Part shown: one piece after another, positions 37,687 to 46,060 of the stretch
Numbering within the stretch: the first letter of the stretch is position 1
How the letters are laid out: each line of letters opens with the position of its first letter
NCBI RefSeq assembly: GCF_024753205.1
Contig: NZ_JANUGZ010000002.1
Location: 1,093,009-1,157,008, forward strand
Source: Massilia aurea
GTDB taxonomy: Bacteria; Pseudomonadota; Gammaproteobacteria; Burkholderiales; Burkholderiaceae_D
Direction of reading: 5' to 3'
DNA: 64,000 bases
Made by a program: the position numbers and the translations under genes
The notes under the pieces: model-generated
What the model saw: the letters and a program-made list of their open reading frames with translations, nothing else
Database searches by the model: none
What the model was told of the DNA's origin: nothing

Positions 37687-39747
37687 ATGCCCGCCCCTAA
37701 AACCACAACGCCCCCAAAAACGCTCGAAAGCAAGCTCGCCCGCCTTGGCCTGCGCACCGACATGGACCTGGTGCTGCACCTGCCGCTGCGCTACGAGGAC
37801 GAGACCCAGATCATCACGATCCGGGATGCCTGCATGCGCGGCGGCCAGACCTGGCAGGTCGAAGGCATCGTGACCAAGAACGAGATCTCATTCAAGCCGC
37901 GCCGCCAGCTGCTCGTCACGATCGCCGATGCATCGGGCGACCTGCTGCTGCGCTTCATGAATTTCTATGGCAGCCAGGTCAAGCAGATGGCCGAAGGCGT
38001 GCGCATCCGCGCGCGGGGCGAACTCAAACACGGCTTCTTTGGCGCCGAGATGGTCCACCCGGGCTACAAGGTCGTCAACGAAGGCGCGCCCCTGCCCGCC
38101 TCGCTCACGCCCGTGTACCCGGCTGGCGAAGGCCTGTCGCAAACGGTGCTGCGGCGCGCGATCGCCGATGCGATGAAGCGCATCGACTGGGCCGACACCG
38201 TGCCGCCAGCGATCCGCAAGCGCATGGACCTGATGGACTTCGAGCCGGCCGTCAAGCTCCTGCACTACCCGCCGGCGGATGTCGACGAGCACGCGCTGAT
38301 CGAGCGCTCGCACCCGGCCTGGGACCGCATGAAGTTCGACGAACTGCTGGCGCAGCAGTTGTCGCTGAAACGCGCGCAGCGTGCGCGCCGCGAAAAAGGC
38401 GCGCCGCCACTGCGCGCGGTGGGCCAGTTGTCCGAAGGCTTCCTCGCCGGCCTGCCGTTTGCGCTGACCGGTGCGCAGCAGCGCGTGGTCGAAGAGATCC
38501 GCGCCGATCTGCGCGCTGGCTATCCGATGCAGCGCTTGCTGCAGGGCGACGTCGGCAGCGGCAAGACGGTGGTGTCGGCGCTGGCCGCCGCGCAGGCGAT
38601 CGACAGCGGCTACCAGGCGGCCCTGATGGCGCCAACCGAGATCCTGGCCGAGCAGCACTTTCGCAAAATCGCGGCGTGGATGGAGCCCCTTGGCGTGAAA
38701 GTCGCGTGGCTGACCGGCAGCCTGAAGAAAAAGGACAAGGCGGCATCGAACGCGTTGATCGAATCGGGTGCGGCGAACCTGGTGATCGGCACGCACGCGC
38801 TGATCCAGGACTCGGTGCAGTTCGCGAAACTGGGCCTGGTGATCGTCGACGAACAGCACCGCTTCGGCGTCGGCCAGCGCCTCACGCTGCGCAACAAGGG
38901 AAGCGATGGCCTGGTACCGCACCAGCTGATGATGTCGGCCACGCCGATCCCGCGCACGCTGGCGATGACGTACTACGCCGACCTCGAAGTCTCGGTGATC
39001 GACGAACTGCCGCCGGGCCGCAGCCCGATCGTCACGCGCGCCATCGACCAGAACCGCCGCGACGAAGTGGTCGAGCGCGTGTACGCCGCGGCGCTCGAAG
39101 GCCGCCAGGTGTACTGGGTCTGCCCGCTGATCGAGGAATCCGAAGCGCTGCAATTGCAGACTGCGACCGAGACCTACGAAACGCTGGCCGAATCGCTACC
39201 CGACCTGCAGGTAGGGCTGGTGCATGGCCGCATGAAGCCGGCCGAGAAGCAGGAAGTGATGGACGCGTTCACGGCGGGCCAGGTGCATGTGCTGGTGGCG
39301 ACGACCGTGATCGAGGTGGGCGTGGACGTGCCGAATGCATCGCTGATGGTGATCGAGCATGCGGAGCGGTTCGGCCTGTCGCAGCTGCACCAGCTGCGAG
39401 GGCGCGTGGGTCGCGGCTCGGCAGCGTCGGTATGCCTGCTGCTATACCAGTCGCCGCTGGGCCAGGTGGCCAAGCAGCGCCTGTTGACGATGCGCGAGAC
39501 GACGGACGGCTTCGAGATCGCGCGGCGTGACCTGGAGATTCGCGGGCCCGGTGAGTTTTTGGGCGCGCGCCAGTCAGGACAGGCGATGCTGCGCTTTGCC
39601 GACCTGGAAATCGATCAGTGGATGGTCGACCGGGCACGCGACGTGGCGCAGTGGCTGCTCGAGGGCGAAACACCCGAGAAGATGGCCGTCGTCGATGCGC
39701 ACCTGGCGCGCTGGCTGGGTGGGCGTGAGGAGTTCTTGAAGGTTTAG
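37687..39747 (+). CDS. recG: ATP-dependent DNA helicase RecG
   Basis: This 686-aa superfamily 2 helicase remodels stalled forks and Holliday junctions. The N-terminal wedge/OB domain covers residues ~10-200. Helicase motifs are GDVGSGKTVVSAL (Walker A), MAPTEILAEQHF, VDEQHRFGVGQR (DEQH box), MSATPIPRTLAMTYYAD and HQLRGRVGRGS (motif VI). A TACAAT at 37617-37622 may be its -10 box. The end overlaps the stop of the convergent NYN gene by 4 nt. Confidence 0.97.
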   Translation: MPAPKTTTPPKTLESKLARLGLRTDMDLVLHLPLRYEDETQIITIRDACMRGGQTWQVEGIVTKNEISFKPRRQLLVTIADASGDLLLRFMNFYGSQVKQMAEGVRIRARGELKHGFFGAEMVHPGYKVVNEGAPLPASLTPVYPAGEGLSQTVLRRAIADAMKRIDWADTVPPAIRKRMDLMDFEPAVKLLHYPPADVDEHALIERSHPAWDRMKFDELLAQQLSLKRAQRARREKGAPPLRAVGQLSEGFLAGLPFALTGAQQRVVEEIRADLRAGYPMQRLLQGDVGSGKTVVSALAAAQAIDSGYQAALMAPTEILAEQHFRKIAAWMEPLGVKVAWLTGSLKKKDKAASNALIESGAANLVIGTHALIQDSVQFAKLGLVIVDEQHRFGVGQRLTLRNKGSDGLVPHQLMMSATPIPRTLAMTYYADLEVSVIDELPPGRSPIVTRAIDQNRRDEVVERVYAAALEGRQVYWVCPLIEESEALQLQTATETYETLAESLPDLQVGLVHGRMKPAEKQEVMDAFTAGQVHVLVATTVIEVGVDVPNASLMVIEHAERFGLSQLHQLRGRVGRGSAASVCLLLYQSPLGQVAKQRLLTMRETTDGFEIARRDLEIRGPGEFLGARQSGQAMLRFADLEIDQWMVDRARDVAQWLLEGETPEKMAVVDAHLARWLGGREEFLKV

Positions 39748-40487
39748 ACGGCAGGCAGGATGGCGGTAGATGCCAGCCCTACCCGACAGTGCCCTTGATC
39801 ACTCTGATGGACGCATAGCAGATCATAGGCATCCAGCATCGTGCGCAGGCTTTTGTAACCGTTCGCCGTGTGGCTGAACCCGGGGCGTACTTGGCGCAGA
39901 TGATTGCCCAGCGCCCCAAGATCGACCCTGCCATCGGAAGCCGAATCGGCTAACAGACGCACTGCCTCCACGACGAATCTTGGCCTGCGCCTGACAGGCG
40001 CGACGACCTTGTCGTCCATCACAACTGCTGCCACACGAGGTGGTTCAACGACCTGCACTACCACTGAAGCCGCTTCATGAAACCGGTCGCACGCATGACG
40101 CAAGGCCGCAGGCGTTTTCTGCTCGCCAAATACATGCACGCCACCCCCGCGCTCCTGCAATTTGCGGCACAAGCCAACAAAATCCGAGTCGCTCGTCACG
40201 ATCACGAACTGGTTGGCGCGCCCGTCGAGCAGCATTTCCAGCGCATCCAGCGCCAGCGCGATATCGGCCGTGTTCTTCCCGCCCACATACTGGAATTGCA
40301 GGCACGGCGCAAAGCCGTGACGGATCAGCGCTTCCTGCCACTTGTTGGTCAGCGAAGCCGCATTGCCATAACCGCGCCGCAGCACCACACGCCCGAGGGT
40401 TGATGCATGCTGCATCGCCTGATCGAGCACGGCGCTTTGCGCATTTTCGCAATCGACCAGTACCGCAACATTCCGTTCTGCAGACAT
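39744..40487 (-). CDS. NYN (PIN-like) domain protein with C-terminal OST-HTH/LOTUS domain
   Basis: This 247-aa protein has an N-terminal NYN domain with the conserved acidic residues in AVLVDCENA (residues ~8-16), KNTADIALALDAL and VTSDSDFVGLCRKL, so an active metal-dependent RNase is plausible. The C-terminal ~75 residues (VVEAVRLLADS to GHCRVGLA) look like an OST-HTH/LOTUS RNA-binding domain. Similar LabA/DUF88-type proteins occur widely; the target RNA is unknown. The gene is convergent with recG and overlaps it at the stop codons. No ribosome binding site stronger than GGGAA is seen before the ATG. Confidence 0.85.
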   Translation of the reverse strand: MSAERNVAVLVDCENAQSAVLDQAMQHASTLGRVVLRRGYGNAASLTNKWQEALIRHGFAPCLQFQYVGGKNTADIALALDALEMLLDGRANQFVIVTSDSDFVGLCRKLQERGGGVHVFGEQKTPAALRHACDRFHEAASVVVQVVEPPRVAAVVMDDKVVAPVRRRPRFVVEAVRLLADSASDGRVDLGALGNHLRQVRPGFSHTANGYKSLRTMLDAYDLLCVHQSDQGHCRVGLASTAILPAV

Positions 40488-40696
40488 GAGAATTCCCGTT
40501 AGGCAACAACTTAACTCTAGCAGGATATTGATGACGGACGGGTGGCATTTCCCGTCTGAGCGCTTACCTTGTTGTACAAATGCACTGTGACAATCCGTTA
40601 GAAATTTGCTCCCTGTTTGCGGCTATCTTGGCTGAGTTGCAATGCCCTGCCCGGGGCAGTGGCGCCTCTCATTCACCATTCAATACGGAACCTGGC

Positions 40697-41443
40697 ATGC
40701 CTATCGTCGGACTCGGACTGCACTTTCTGATCGCGCTGTTCTTCGCGGTCCATGCACTGCGCAACGGGCGCCAGATGTACTGGCTGCTGATCCTGTTTTC
40801 GTTCCCGGTCCTGGGCAGCCTGGCCTATTTCGTGGCTGAGTACCTGCCCGCGTCGCGCCTTCAGCGCCAGGGCCGCATCGCCACCCGCGCGCTGCAGAAA
40901 ACCATCGATCCGGGGCGCGACGTGCGTGAAGCGCGGCGAGCGTTCGACCTGACGCCGACAGCCCACAACCAGATGCGTCTGGCCGCCGCGCTGCTGGGTG
41001 CGGGCCAGTCCGATGAAGCGGTTCAGCATTACGATGCCTGCCTGCGCGGGCCGTTTGCGGGTGATCCGGAAGTGATCCTGGGCGCCGCGCGCGCCAATGC
41101 GGCGCATGGCCAGCCGGCGCCCGCAATTGCGCTGCTCGCGTCGCTGCAAGACCGGCAGCCGGGCTTTCGCGCCGATGAAGTCGGGCTGGCACTGGGCCGC
41201 GCGTATGCCGCGAACAATCAGCAGCTTGAAGCCGGCGTGCAGTTCGAGTCAGTGGTGGAGCGCTTCGGTAGTATCGATGCGCGCGTCGAACTGGCGCTGT
41301 GGGCCATCGCCAACGGCAAGAACGATGTGGCACAGCGCGAGCTGCAAGAGATTGCGCATGCGCGCAAGCACATGGAAAAGCACACGCGGGACCTGCATCG
41401 AGAATTGTTCAGACGGCTGGATGCGGCGACTGTACCAACGTGA
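40697..41443 (+). CDS. Membrane-anchored tetratricopeptide-repeat protein
   Basis: This 248-aa protein has two N-terminal helices (residues ~3-22 and ~28-50; MPIVGLGLHFLIALFFAVHA and MYWLLILFSFPVLGSLAYFV) resembling a PLDc_N-type membrane segment. Alpha-helical TPR-like repeats follow (RLAAALLGAGQSDEAVQHYD, EVILGAARANAAHGQPAPAI, EVGLALGRAYAANNQQLEAG). It is probably an inner-membrane scaffold; no function is assigned. The ATG at 40697 is preferred over 40580 because it opens the hydrophobic segment and GGAA lies upstream. Confidence 0.75.
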   Translation: MPIVGLGLHFLIALFFAVHALRNGRQMYWLLILFSFPVLGSLAYFVAEYLPASRLQRQGRIATRALQKTIDPGRDVREARRAFDLTPTAHNQMRLAAALLGAGQSDEAVQHYDACLRGPFAGDPEVILGAARANAAHGQPAPAIALLASLQDRQPGFRADEVGLALGRAYAANNQQLEAGVQFESVVERFGSIDARVELALWAIANGKNDVAQRELQEIAHARKHMEKHTRDLHRELFRRLDAATVPT

Positions 41444-41493
41444 CACTTGCCTCCTGGTGCACCATTGAATGAACCGTCTATTCAGCCGCGACT

Positions 41494-41522
41494 TTGACAA
41501 TACCTTATTTGGGTACTATCAT
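41494..41522 (+). promoter_or_regulatory. Sigma-70 promoter of the nucleotidyltransferase gene, leaderless geometry
   Basis: A consensus TTGACA (41494-41499), a 17-bp spacer and TATCAT (41517-41522) are followed by only 7 nt before the ATG at 41530. The predicted transcript would begin at or next to the start codon. Confidence 0.6.
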
Positions 41523-41529
41523 TCCCTCT

Positions 41530-42171
41530 ATGGGTACTTATGCCGAAGCGCTTTTCACTAAAACACAGCAACGCGTGCTGGCGGTATTGTTCGGCCAACC
41601 GCATCGTTCTTTTTACGCGAATGAAATTATCGAACTGGCGCAGTCCGGTTCAGGTGCCGTACAACGGGAGCTGGCGCGTCTGCAAGCGTCACACCTCGTG
41701 ACGGTGCAGAAGATCGGAAACCAAAAGCATTATCAGGCAAACCCGGACGCGCCAATCTACGAGGAACTGCGCGGCATCGTCATGAAAACGTTCGGCGTGG
41801 CCGACGTGCTGCGCAATGCGCTCATCCCATTGTGGCCTCTAATCGAGGTAGCGTTTATTTACGGTTCTTTGGCCAAGGGCACGGAACATGCAGGCAGCGA
41901 TGTTGATCTAATGGTGATTGGATCACTGCCATCAAACGTCCAGTTACTCGAACTACTGCTGCCAACGCATGCTCTGCTGGGCCGCGTCGTCAATCCGACG
42001 CTCTATACAGCGGCCGAATTTTCGCAACGCGTACAGGTTGGCAAGTCGTTTATCATTCGCGTGCTGGAGCAGCCTAAAGTCTTCGTCAAAGGAAACGAGC
42101 ATGACATTTCCCGAATCGGCAGCGCTGGCGAACCTGGCCCGGATCGGCAAGTTGAAGGCAGAGCCGCCTGA
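41530..42171 (+). CDS. Nucleotidyltransferase with N-terminal winged helix (MNT-type)
   Basis: This 213-aa protein starts with a MarR/ArsR-like winged HTH (residues ~5-75: QQRVLAVLFGQPHRSFYANE, GAVQRELARLQASHLVTV). A minimal nucleotidyltransferase domain follows with IYGSLAKGTEHAGSDVDLMV, i.e. the GS...DxD motif. Such proteins act as antitoxins or regulators that nucleotidylate a partner; here the HTH suggests autoregulation. Base composition is visibly more AT-rich than in the neighbours, hinting at transfer. The next gene overlaps its 3' end by 71 nt. A TTG start at 41494 is possible but coincides with the -35 box. Confidence 0.8.
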   Translation: MGTYAEALFTKTQQRVLAVLFGQPHRSFYANEIIELAQSGSGAVQRELARLQASHLVTVQKIGNQKHYQANPDAPIYEELRGIVMKTFGVADVLRNALIPLWPLIEVAFIYGSLAKGTEHAGSDVDLMVIGSLPSNVQLLELLLPTHALLGRVVNPTLYTAAEFSQRVQVGKSFIIRVLEQPKVFVKGNEHDISRIGSAGEPGPDRQVEGRAA

Positions 42172-42532
42172 CGCTCGCGAGAGCGCCGGCTTGTTACGCT
42201 CGGCGACAGTACGTTTGCAGGATGCCCGGCAACCCATCCTGTCGCTCGAGAGCCGCTTTGACCTGGCCTACAATGCCGCGCACGCGGCCGCATTGTCGGC
42301 CTTGAGAACGCATGGCTACCGCAGCGAGAACCGCTATCTGGTCTTTCAGTCCCTCGAACACACATTGGGCTACGCACCGACGCAATGGCTGCTACTCGAT
42401 CAAGCGCACAAGAAACGCAATCTTGCCGAGTACGAGGGCGATCTTGACGTCACACAGGGCTTCGTCGAGGAACTGATTGACGCTGCCGCTGCGTTGATCG
42501 CGGCAGTACATGCATTGCAGAAGGGATCATGA
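42101..42532 (+). CDS. HEPN-like small helical protein, partner of the nucleotidyltransferase
   Basis: This 143-aa all-alpha protein has AAAGGAAAC about 6 nt before its ATG. It starts inside the upstream gene (71-nt overlap, different frame). The sequence fits a HEPN-type four-helix fold: SRFDLAYNAAHAAALSALR, NRYLVFQSLEHTLGY, and KKRNLAEYEGDLD. HEPN toxins usually carry R-x4-6-H; here the RN is kept but Glu/Tyr (RNLAEYEG) stand where the His is expected, so RNase activity is doubtful. MNT and HEPN genes next to each other commonly form toxin-antitoxin pairs, which is the inferred relation. Confidence 0.65.
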   Translation: MTFPESAALANLARIGKLKAEPPDARESAGLLRSATVRLQDARQPILSLESRFDLAYNAAHAAALSALRTHGYRSENRYLVFQSLEHTLGYAPTQWLLLDQAHKKRNLAEYEGDLDVTQGFVEELIDAAAALIAAVHALQKGS

Positions 42533-42564
42533 CGTTGATTCTGACACCTGCGATGCCGGGAATT

Positions 42565-42924
42565 CTACGAAATGAAAAACGTCAGGCGATTCCCAAACGG
42601 GTCACGCACGGTCAGCTCGCGCGCTCCCCAAGGCGTATCTTCGATTGAAGGGCGCGCATAACCGTACGCCCTGCCCGTCAGCTCGGCATGCAGCGCATCG
42701 ATATCGTCAACGGCGATCCGCAGCGCCGCACCAGGACAGCAATCGCCATGATGTTCGCTCAGGTGCAGCACGCACCCGTCACGCGCGATCTGCAGGTACA
42801 GCGGCAGGTCGGGCGCGAAGCGGTGTTCCCAGTCGACCCTGAAGCCGAGGTAGTCGACATAGAACTGCCTGGCCTTCGCTTCGTCGAAGATACGCAGGAT
42901 CGGCGTGACGGCGCCAAGCATCAT
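42565..42924 (-). CDS. VOC superfamily protein (glyoxalase/bleomycin resistance-like)
   Basis: This 119-aa protein has one VOC domain: TPILRIFDEAKARQFYVDYL at residues ~7-26, YLQIARDGCVLHLSEHHGD, and a C-terminal RELTVRDPFGNRLTFF. Single-domain members dimerise around a metal; binding of bleomycin-like drugs or a lyase role are both possible. The start ATG overlaps the stop of the upstream oxidoreductase (ATGA), so the two are translationally coupled. Confidence 0.88.
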   Translation of the reverse strand: MMLGAVTPILRIFDEAKARQFYVDYLGFRVDWEHRFAPDLPLYLQIARDGCVLHLSEHHGDCCPGAALRIAVDDIDALHAELTGRAYGYARPSIEDTPWGARELTVRDPFGNRLTFFIS

Positions 42925-43922
42925 GCTGGCGGGCGTACGCGGTCCGCGTCGTAACGCAAGCCGATCTGCCGGCGGATCTCGTCCATCACGCCCATCAGCG
43001 CCAGCGTTTCACGCTGCGTCATCACCGGGCTTTCCAGCAAGCCGGCTTGCCAGCAGCGCTGCGCCTCAATGGCTTCGTGCACGTAGCCGTTGCCCAGATA
43101 CGGCGTGTCGATCGTGCGCGAGGTGCCGTCGTCGAGCGTGACCGTGACCGACGTCGCGCAGTGGAAGCGCGTGTTCATGCGCACGTGGCCACGCTCGCCC
43201 GCCACCGTCAGTTCGGCCGGCGTGCGCGCCAGCAGCGAGCAGCTGCAGACCGACATGCCGCCGCCTTCGTGCTTGAGCGTGAAGCCCGTCTGCACGTCGA
43301 CACCCGTCGGGCCCATTTCGGCCTGGGCGCGGATTTCCGACACCGGGCCAAGCAGGCCCGCGGCGATCGACAAGGGATAGATGCCCAGGTCGAGCAGTGC
43401 GCCGCCGCCCAGCTCGGGATTGAAGACGCGGTGCTCTGGGCCGAACGTGGCGGCGAACCCGAAGTCGGCCACCACCTGGCGCGGCGTGCCGATTTCGCCG
43501 GACGCCAGGATGCGCTGGACTTCCTGGTAGGCGGGCAGGTAGCGCGTCCACATTGCTTCCATCAGGAACAGGCGCTTCGAGCGCGCGAGTGTGACGACCT
43601 GCTCGGCTTCGCGCAGGTTCATCGTGAACGGCTTTTCGCACAACACGCCTTTGCCGGCGCGCAGGGCCATCGATGCATTCTCGACGTGCTGCGGGTGCGG
43701 CGTGCCGATGTAGACCAGGTCGATGTCCGGATTTGCCACCAGTGCGTCGTACGAGCCGTAGCTAGCCAGCGCGCCGAATTCGCGGCCGAACGCATCGGCC
43801 GTTTCCTGGCTGCGTGATGCCACGCCGGCCAGCACCGCGCCCGGCACATCCTTGAGTGCAGTGGCAAAGGCATGGGCAATCTTGCCCGTGCCGAGGATTC
43901 CCCAACGTACCGCTTCAGCCAT
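42921..43922 (-). CDS. Gfo/Idh/MocA family oxidoreductase
   Basis: This 333-aa protein has an N-terminal Rossmann fold (VRWGILGTGKIAHAFATAL) and the family EKP motif (GVLCEKPFTMNLREAEQ). The C-terminal substrate-binding domain includes GGGALLDLGIYPLSIAAGL. It should oxidise a sugar, inositol or dihydrodiol with NAD(P); the substrate is unknown. The ATG at 43922 is chosen because AGGAG lies 7 nt before it; an ATG 6 nt upstream overlaps that site. It is followed by the coupled VOC gene and preceded by DUF3025 on the same strand. Confidence 0.9.
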   Translation of the reverse strand: MAEAVRWGILGTGKIAHAFATALKDVPGAVLAGVASRSQETADAFGREFGALASYGSYDALVANPDIDLVYIGTPHPQHVENASMALRAGKGVLCEKPFTMNLREAEQVVTLARSKRLFLMEAMWTRYLPAYQEVQRILASGEIGTPRQVVADFGFAATFGPEHRVFNPELGGGALLDLGIYPLSIAAGLLGPVSEIRAQAEMGPTGVDVQTGFTLKHEGGGMSVCSCSLLARTPAELTVAGERGHVRMNTRFHCATSVTVTLDDGTSRTIDTPYLGNGYVHEAIEAQRCWQAGLLESPVMTQRETLALMGVMDEIRRQIGLRYDADRVRPPA

Positions 43923-43937
43923 GCACATTCTCCTTGG

Positions 43938-44741
43938 TTAGTCCGTCCGGCGTGGACGGAACACGGTGGTATCACGATAAAAATCGGCGTCCTGCCCGGG
44001 CCACCAGCCCGGCACGCCCAGCACCTGCAGCGGTGTGAAGCCCGATGTAGCGCCATTGCCCGCCAGGCCTTCGCCAGCCAGGGCAGCGGCCACTTCGCGG
44101 TCGATCCAGGCGCGGCGCGCAGCCGGCGCGAGTAGAAAGTAAGTGTCGTCCACGAATACGACGCGCGTATGCGCGGTGATCGCCTTGCGCGGCGTGACCA
44201 GCTTCTCCATCAGCGCGTGGCCGAACAGCCAGACCTCGGCGTCGCGGCCGAACATCGCGCGCTGATCGTACAGCGCTTCGAGCCAGCGATGTGCACGCAG
44301 GTCGTCGACCAGCGCGCGCCCGGCAGCCGTACCCCGCACCACCAGCAGCGCTGCGTTCTCGTCGAAGATCGTGGCGGCGTCACGCGCCGGTCCGCGCGAC
44401 TTGCCCACGCCGGCCTGCGCGATCTGCGCCGCCTGCAGCGTGTTCAGGGCGCGCTTGATACCCGGGAACGTCTGCCACACCAGCGCATTGAAAAAGTCGT
44501 GCAGATTGTCGCGCGTGGGCACCTGCCCCGTCGCGCCGATGAAAGCCTCGTACGCCATGCCGTCGGGCAGGCTCGCTTGCGGCACGAAACGCAACGGCTG
44601 GCCGGCGCCGTTGCGCAAATCGAGCGCGCATGCGGCCACATTGAAGGCGTCGATGAAGCCGTCGGGCGGCGGCGCGGCGCGCTCGAAGGCCGGGCGCACC
44701 GTGTCGTACCACGGCTGCGCCCAGTCGATCGGCGGCAGCAT
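43938..44741 (-). CDS. DUF3025 family protein
   Basis: This 267-aa protein carries the DUF3025 pattern: LRFVPQASLPDGMAYEAFI, NLHDFFNALVWQTFPGIKR, DENAALLVVRG and LFGHALMEKLVTPRKAITAH. No signal peptide or membrane segment is seen. Function is unknown in this family. It starts 5 bp after pyrC and shares the strand with the oxidoreductase, so it probably belongs to the pyrC transcript. Confidence 0.87.
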   Translation of the reverse strand: MLPPIDWAQPWYDTVRPAFERAAPPPDGFIDAFNVAACALDLRNGAGQPLRFVPQASLPDGMAYEAFIGATGQVPTRDNLHDFFNALVWQTFPGIKRALNTLQAAQIAQAGVGKSRGPARDAATIFDENAALLVVRGTAAGRALVDDLRAHRWLEALYDQRAMFGRDAEVWLFGHALMEKLVTPRKAITAHTRVVFVDDTYFLLAPAARRAWIDREVAAALAGEGLAGNGATSGFTPLQVLGVPGWWPGQDADFYRDTTVFRPRRTD

Positions 44742-44746
44742 CGGTG

Positions 44747-45796
44747 TTACAGCATCTTCCAGTTGATGGTCTCGCCCGCGTTGAGCGGTACCAGCTGGTG
44801 CTCGGCCATCGGCACCGATTGGGGCAGCGTCCAGGCTTCGCGCTTGAGCGTGATCGTGCCCTCGTTGCGCGGCAGGTTGTAGAACGCCGGGCCGTTGAAG
44901 CTGGCGAATGCCTCCAGCTGGTCGAGCGCGCCGGCCTGGGCGAAGGCTTCGGTATACATCTCCATCGCGTGCAGCGCCGTGTAGCAGCCCGCGCAGCCGC
45001 AGGCCGCGTACTTGGTGTGCACCGCGTGCGGGGCCGAGTCGGTGCCCAGGAAGAAGCGCTCGTCGCCGCTGGTGGCGGCGGTGACCAGCGCCAGGCGGTG
45101 TTCCTCGCGCTTGAGTACAGGCAGGCAGTAGAAGTCCGGGCGGATGCCGCCCTTGAACAGCTCATTGCGGTTGTACAGCAGGTGGTGCGCGGTGATGGTG
45201 GCGGCGATCGGGCCTTCGGCTTCGGCCACGTACTGGGCCGCATTCCTGGTGGTGATGTGCTCGAACACGACCGGCAGGGCCGGCATGTCGCGGCGCAGCG
45301 GGCGCATGACGCGCTCGATGAACACGGCTTCGCGGTCGAACAGGTCGATGTCGCTATTGGTGACTTCGCCGTGCACCAGCAGCGGCATGCCGATTTCCTG
45401 CATCACTTCGAGCGTCTTGTAGCACTTGGTCAGGTCAGTCACGCCGGCGTCGGAATTGGTCGTGGCGCCCGCTGGGTACAGCTTGACGGCGTGGATGAAG
45501 CCCGTATCTTGCGCGCGGCGGATCTCGTCCGGGTTGGTGTTGTCGGTCAGGTACAGCGTCATCAGGGGCTCGAACTGCACGCCCTCGGGCAGCGCGGCCA
45601 GGATGCGGGCGCGGTAGTCCAGCGCCATCGCCGTGGTGGTGACGGGCGGGCGCAGGTTCGGCATCACGATCGCACGCGCGAACTGGCGCGCGCTGTGCGG
45701 CAGCACGCTGGCCATGGCCGCGCCGTCGCGCAGGTGCAGGTGCCAGTCGTCGGGACGGGTGATGGTGATGGTGTCGGGGATTTCGATGGTGGACAT
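44747..45796 (-). CDS. pyrC: Dihydroorotase
   Basis: This 349-aa class II dihydroorotase (E. coli PyrC 348) cyclises carbamoyl aspartate in pyrimidine synthesis. Zinc and catalytic residues show in [10 protein letters not shown], the carboxylated Lys in [30 protein letters not shown], and the Asp in [14 protein letters not shown]. The ATG at 45796 ([18 protein letters not shown]) is the family start; an upstream extension has no support. Divergent from the symporter gene with a 264-bp gap in which I recognise nothing definite. Confidence 0.96.
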   Translation of the reverse strand: MSTIEIPDTITITRPDDWHLHLRDGAAMASVLPHSARQFARAIVMPNLRPPVTTTAMALDYRARILAALPEGVQFEPLMTLYLTDNTNPDEIRRAQDTGFIHAVKLYPAGATTNSDAGVTDLTKCYKTLEVMQEIGMPLLVHGEVTNSDIDLFDREAVFIERVMRPLRRDMPALPVVFEHITTRNAAQYVAEAEGPIAATITAHHLLYNRNELFKGGIRPDFYCLPVLKREEHRLALVTAATSGDERFFLGTDSAPHAVHTKYAACGCAGCYTALHAMEMYTEAFAQAGALDQLEAFASFNGPAFYNLPRNEGTITLKREAWTLPQSVPMAEHQLVPLNAGETINWKML

Positions 45797-46060
45797 GGCG
45801 GCTCTCGGAAAACGGATGGCGTATTTTACCTGTGCCGGGGCGCCGTGGATCACCGCGCAACGTGGCACGACAGCCGACATACGCCACACGCGACTGCATG
45901 CTTGACAGCACTAACAGCCCCTAGGATACTGCGGAACTTGCCATAATCTTCAGAATCAACTGGTCTTTCGGTCCTCGACAGCCAGCCACTGCCCGAACAA
46001 TTCACCAGCGACAGCGCCGTTGCCGCGGGTGTCGCACAGGTCCCAAAGACAGGAAGCTTT

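Noticed and set aside
40533..40556. Small hairpin GACGGG/CCCGTC between the NYN and TPR genes
   Set aside because: A 6-bp stem with an 8-nt loop and no T-run is expected by chance in GC-rich DNA.
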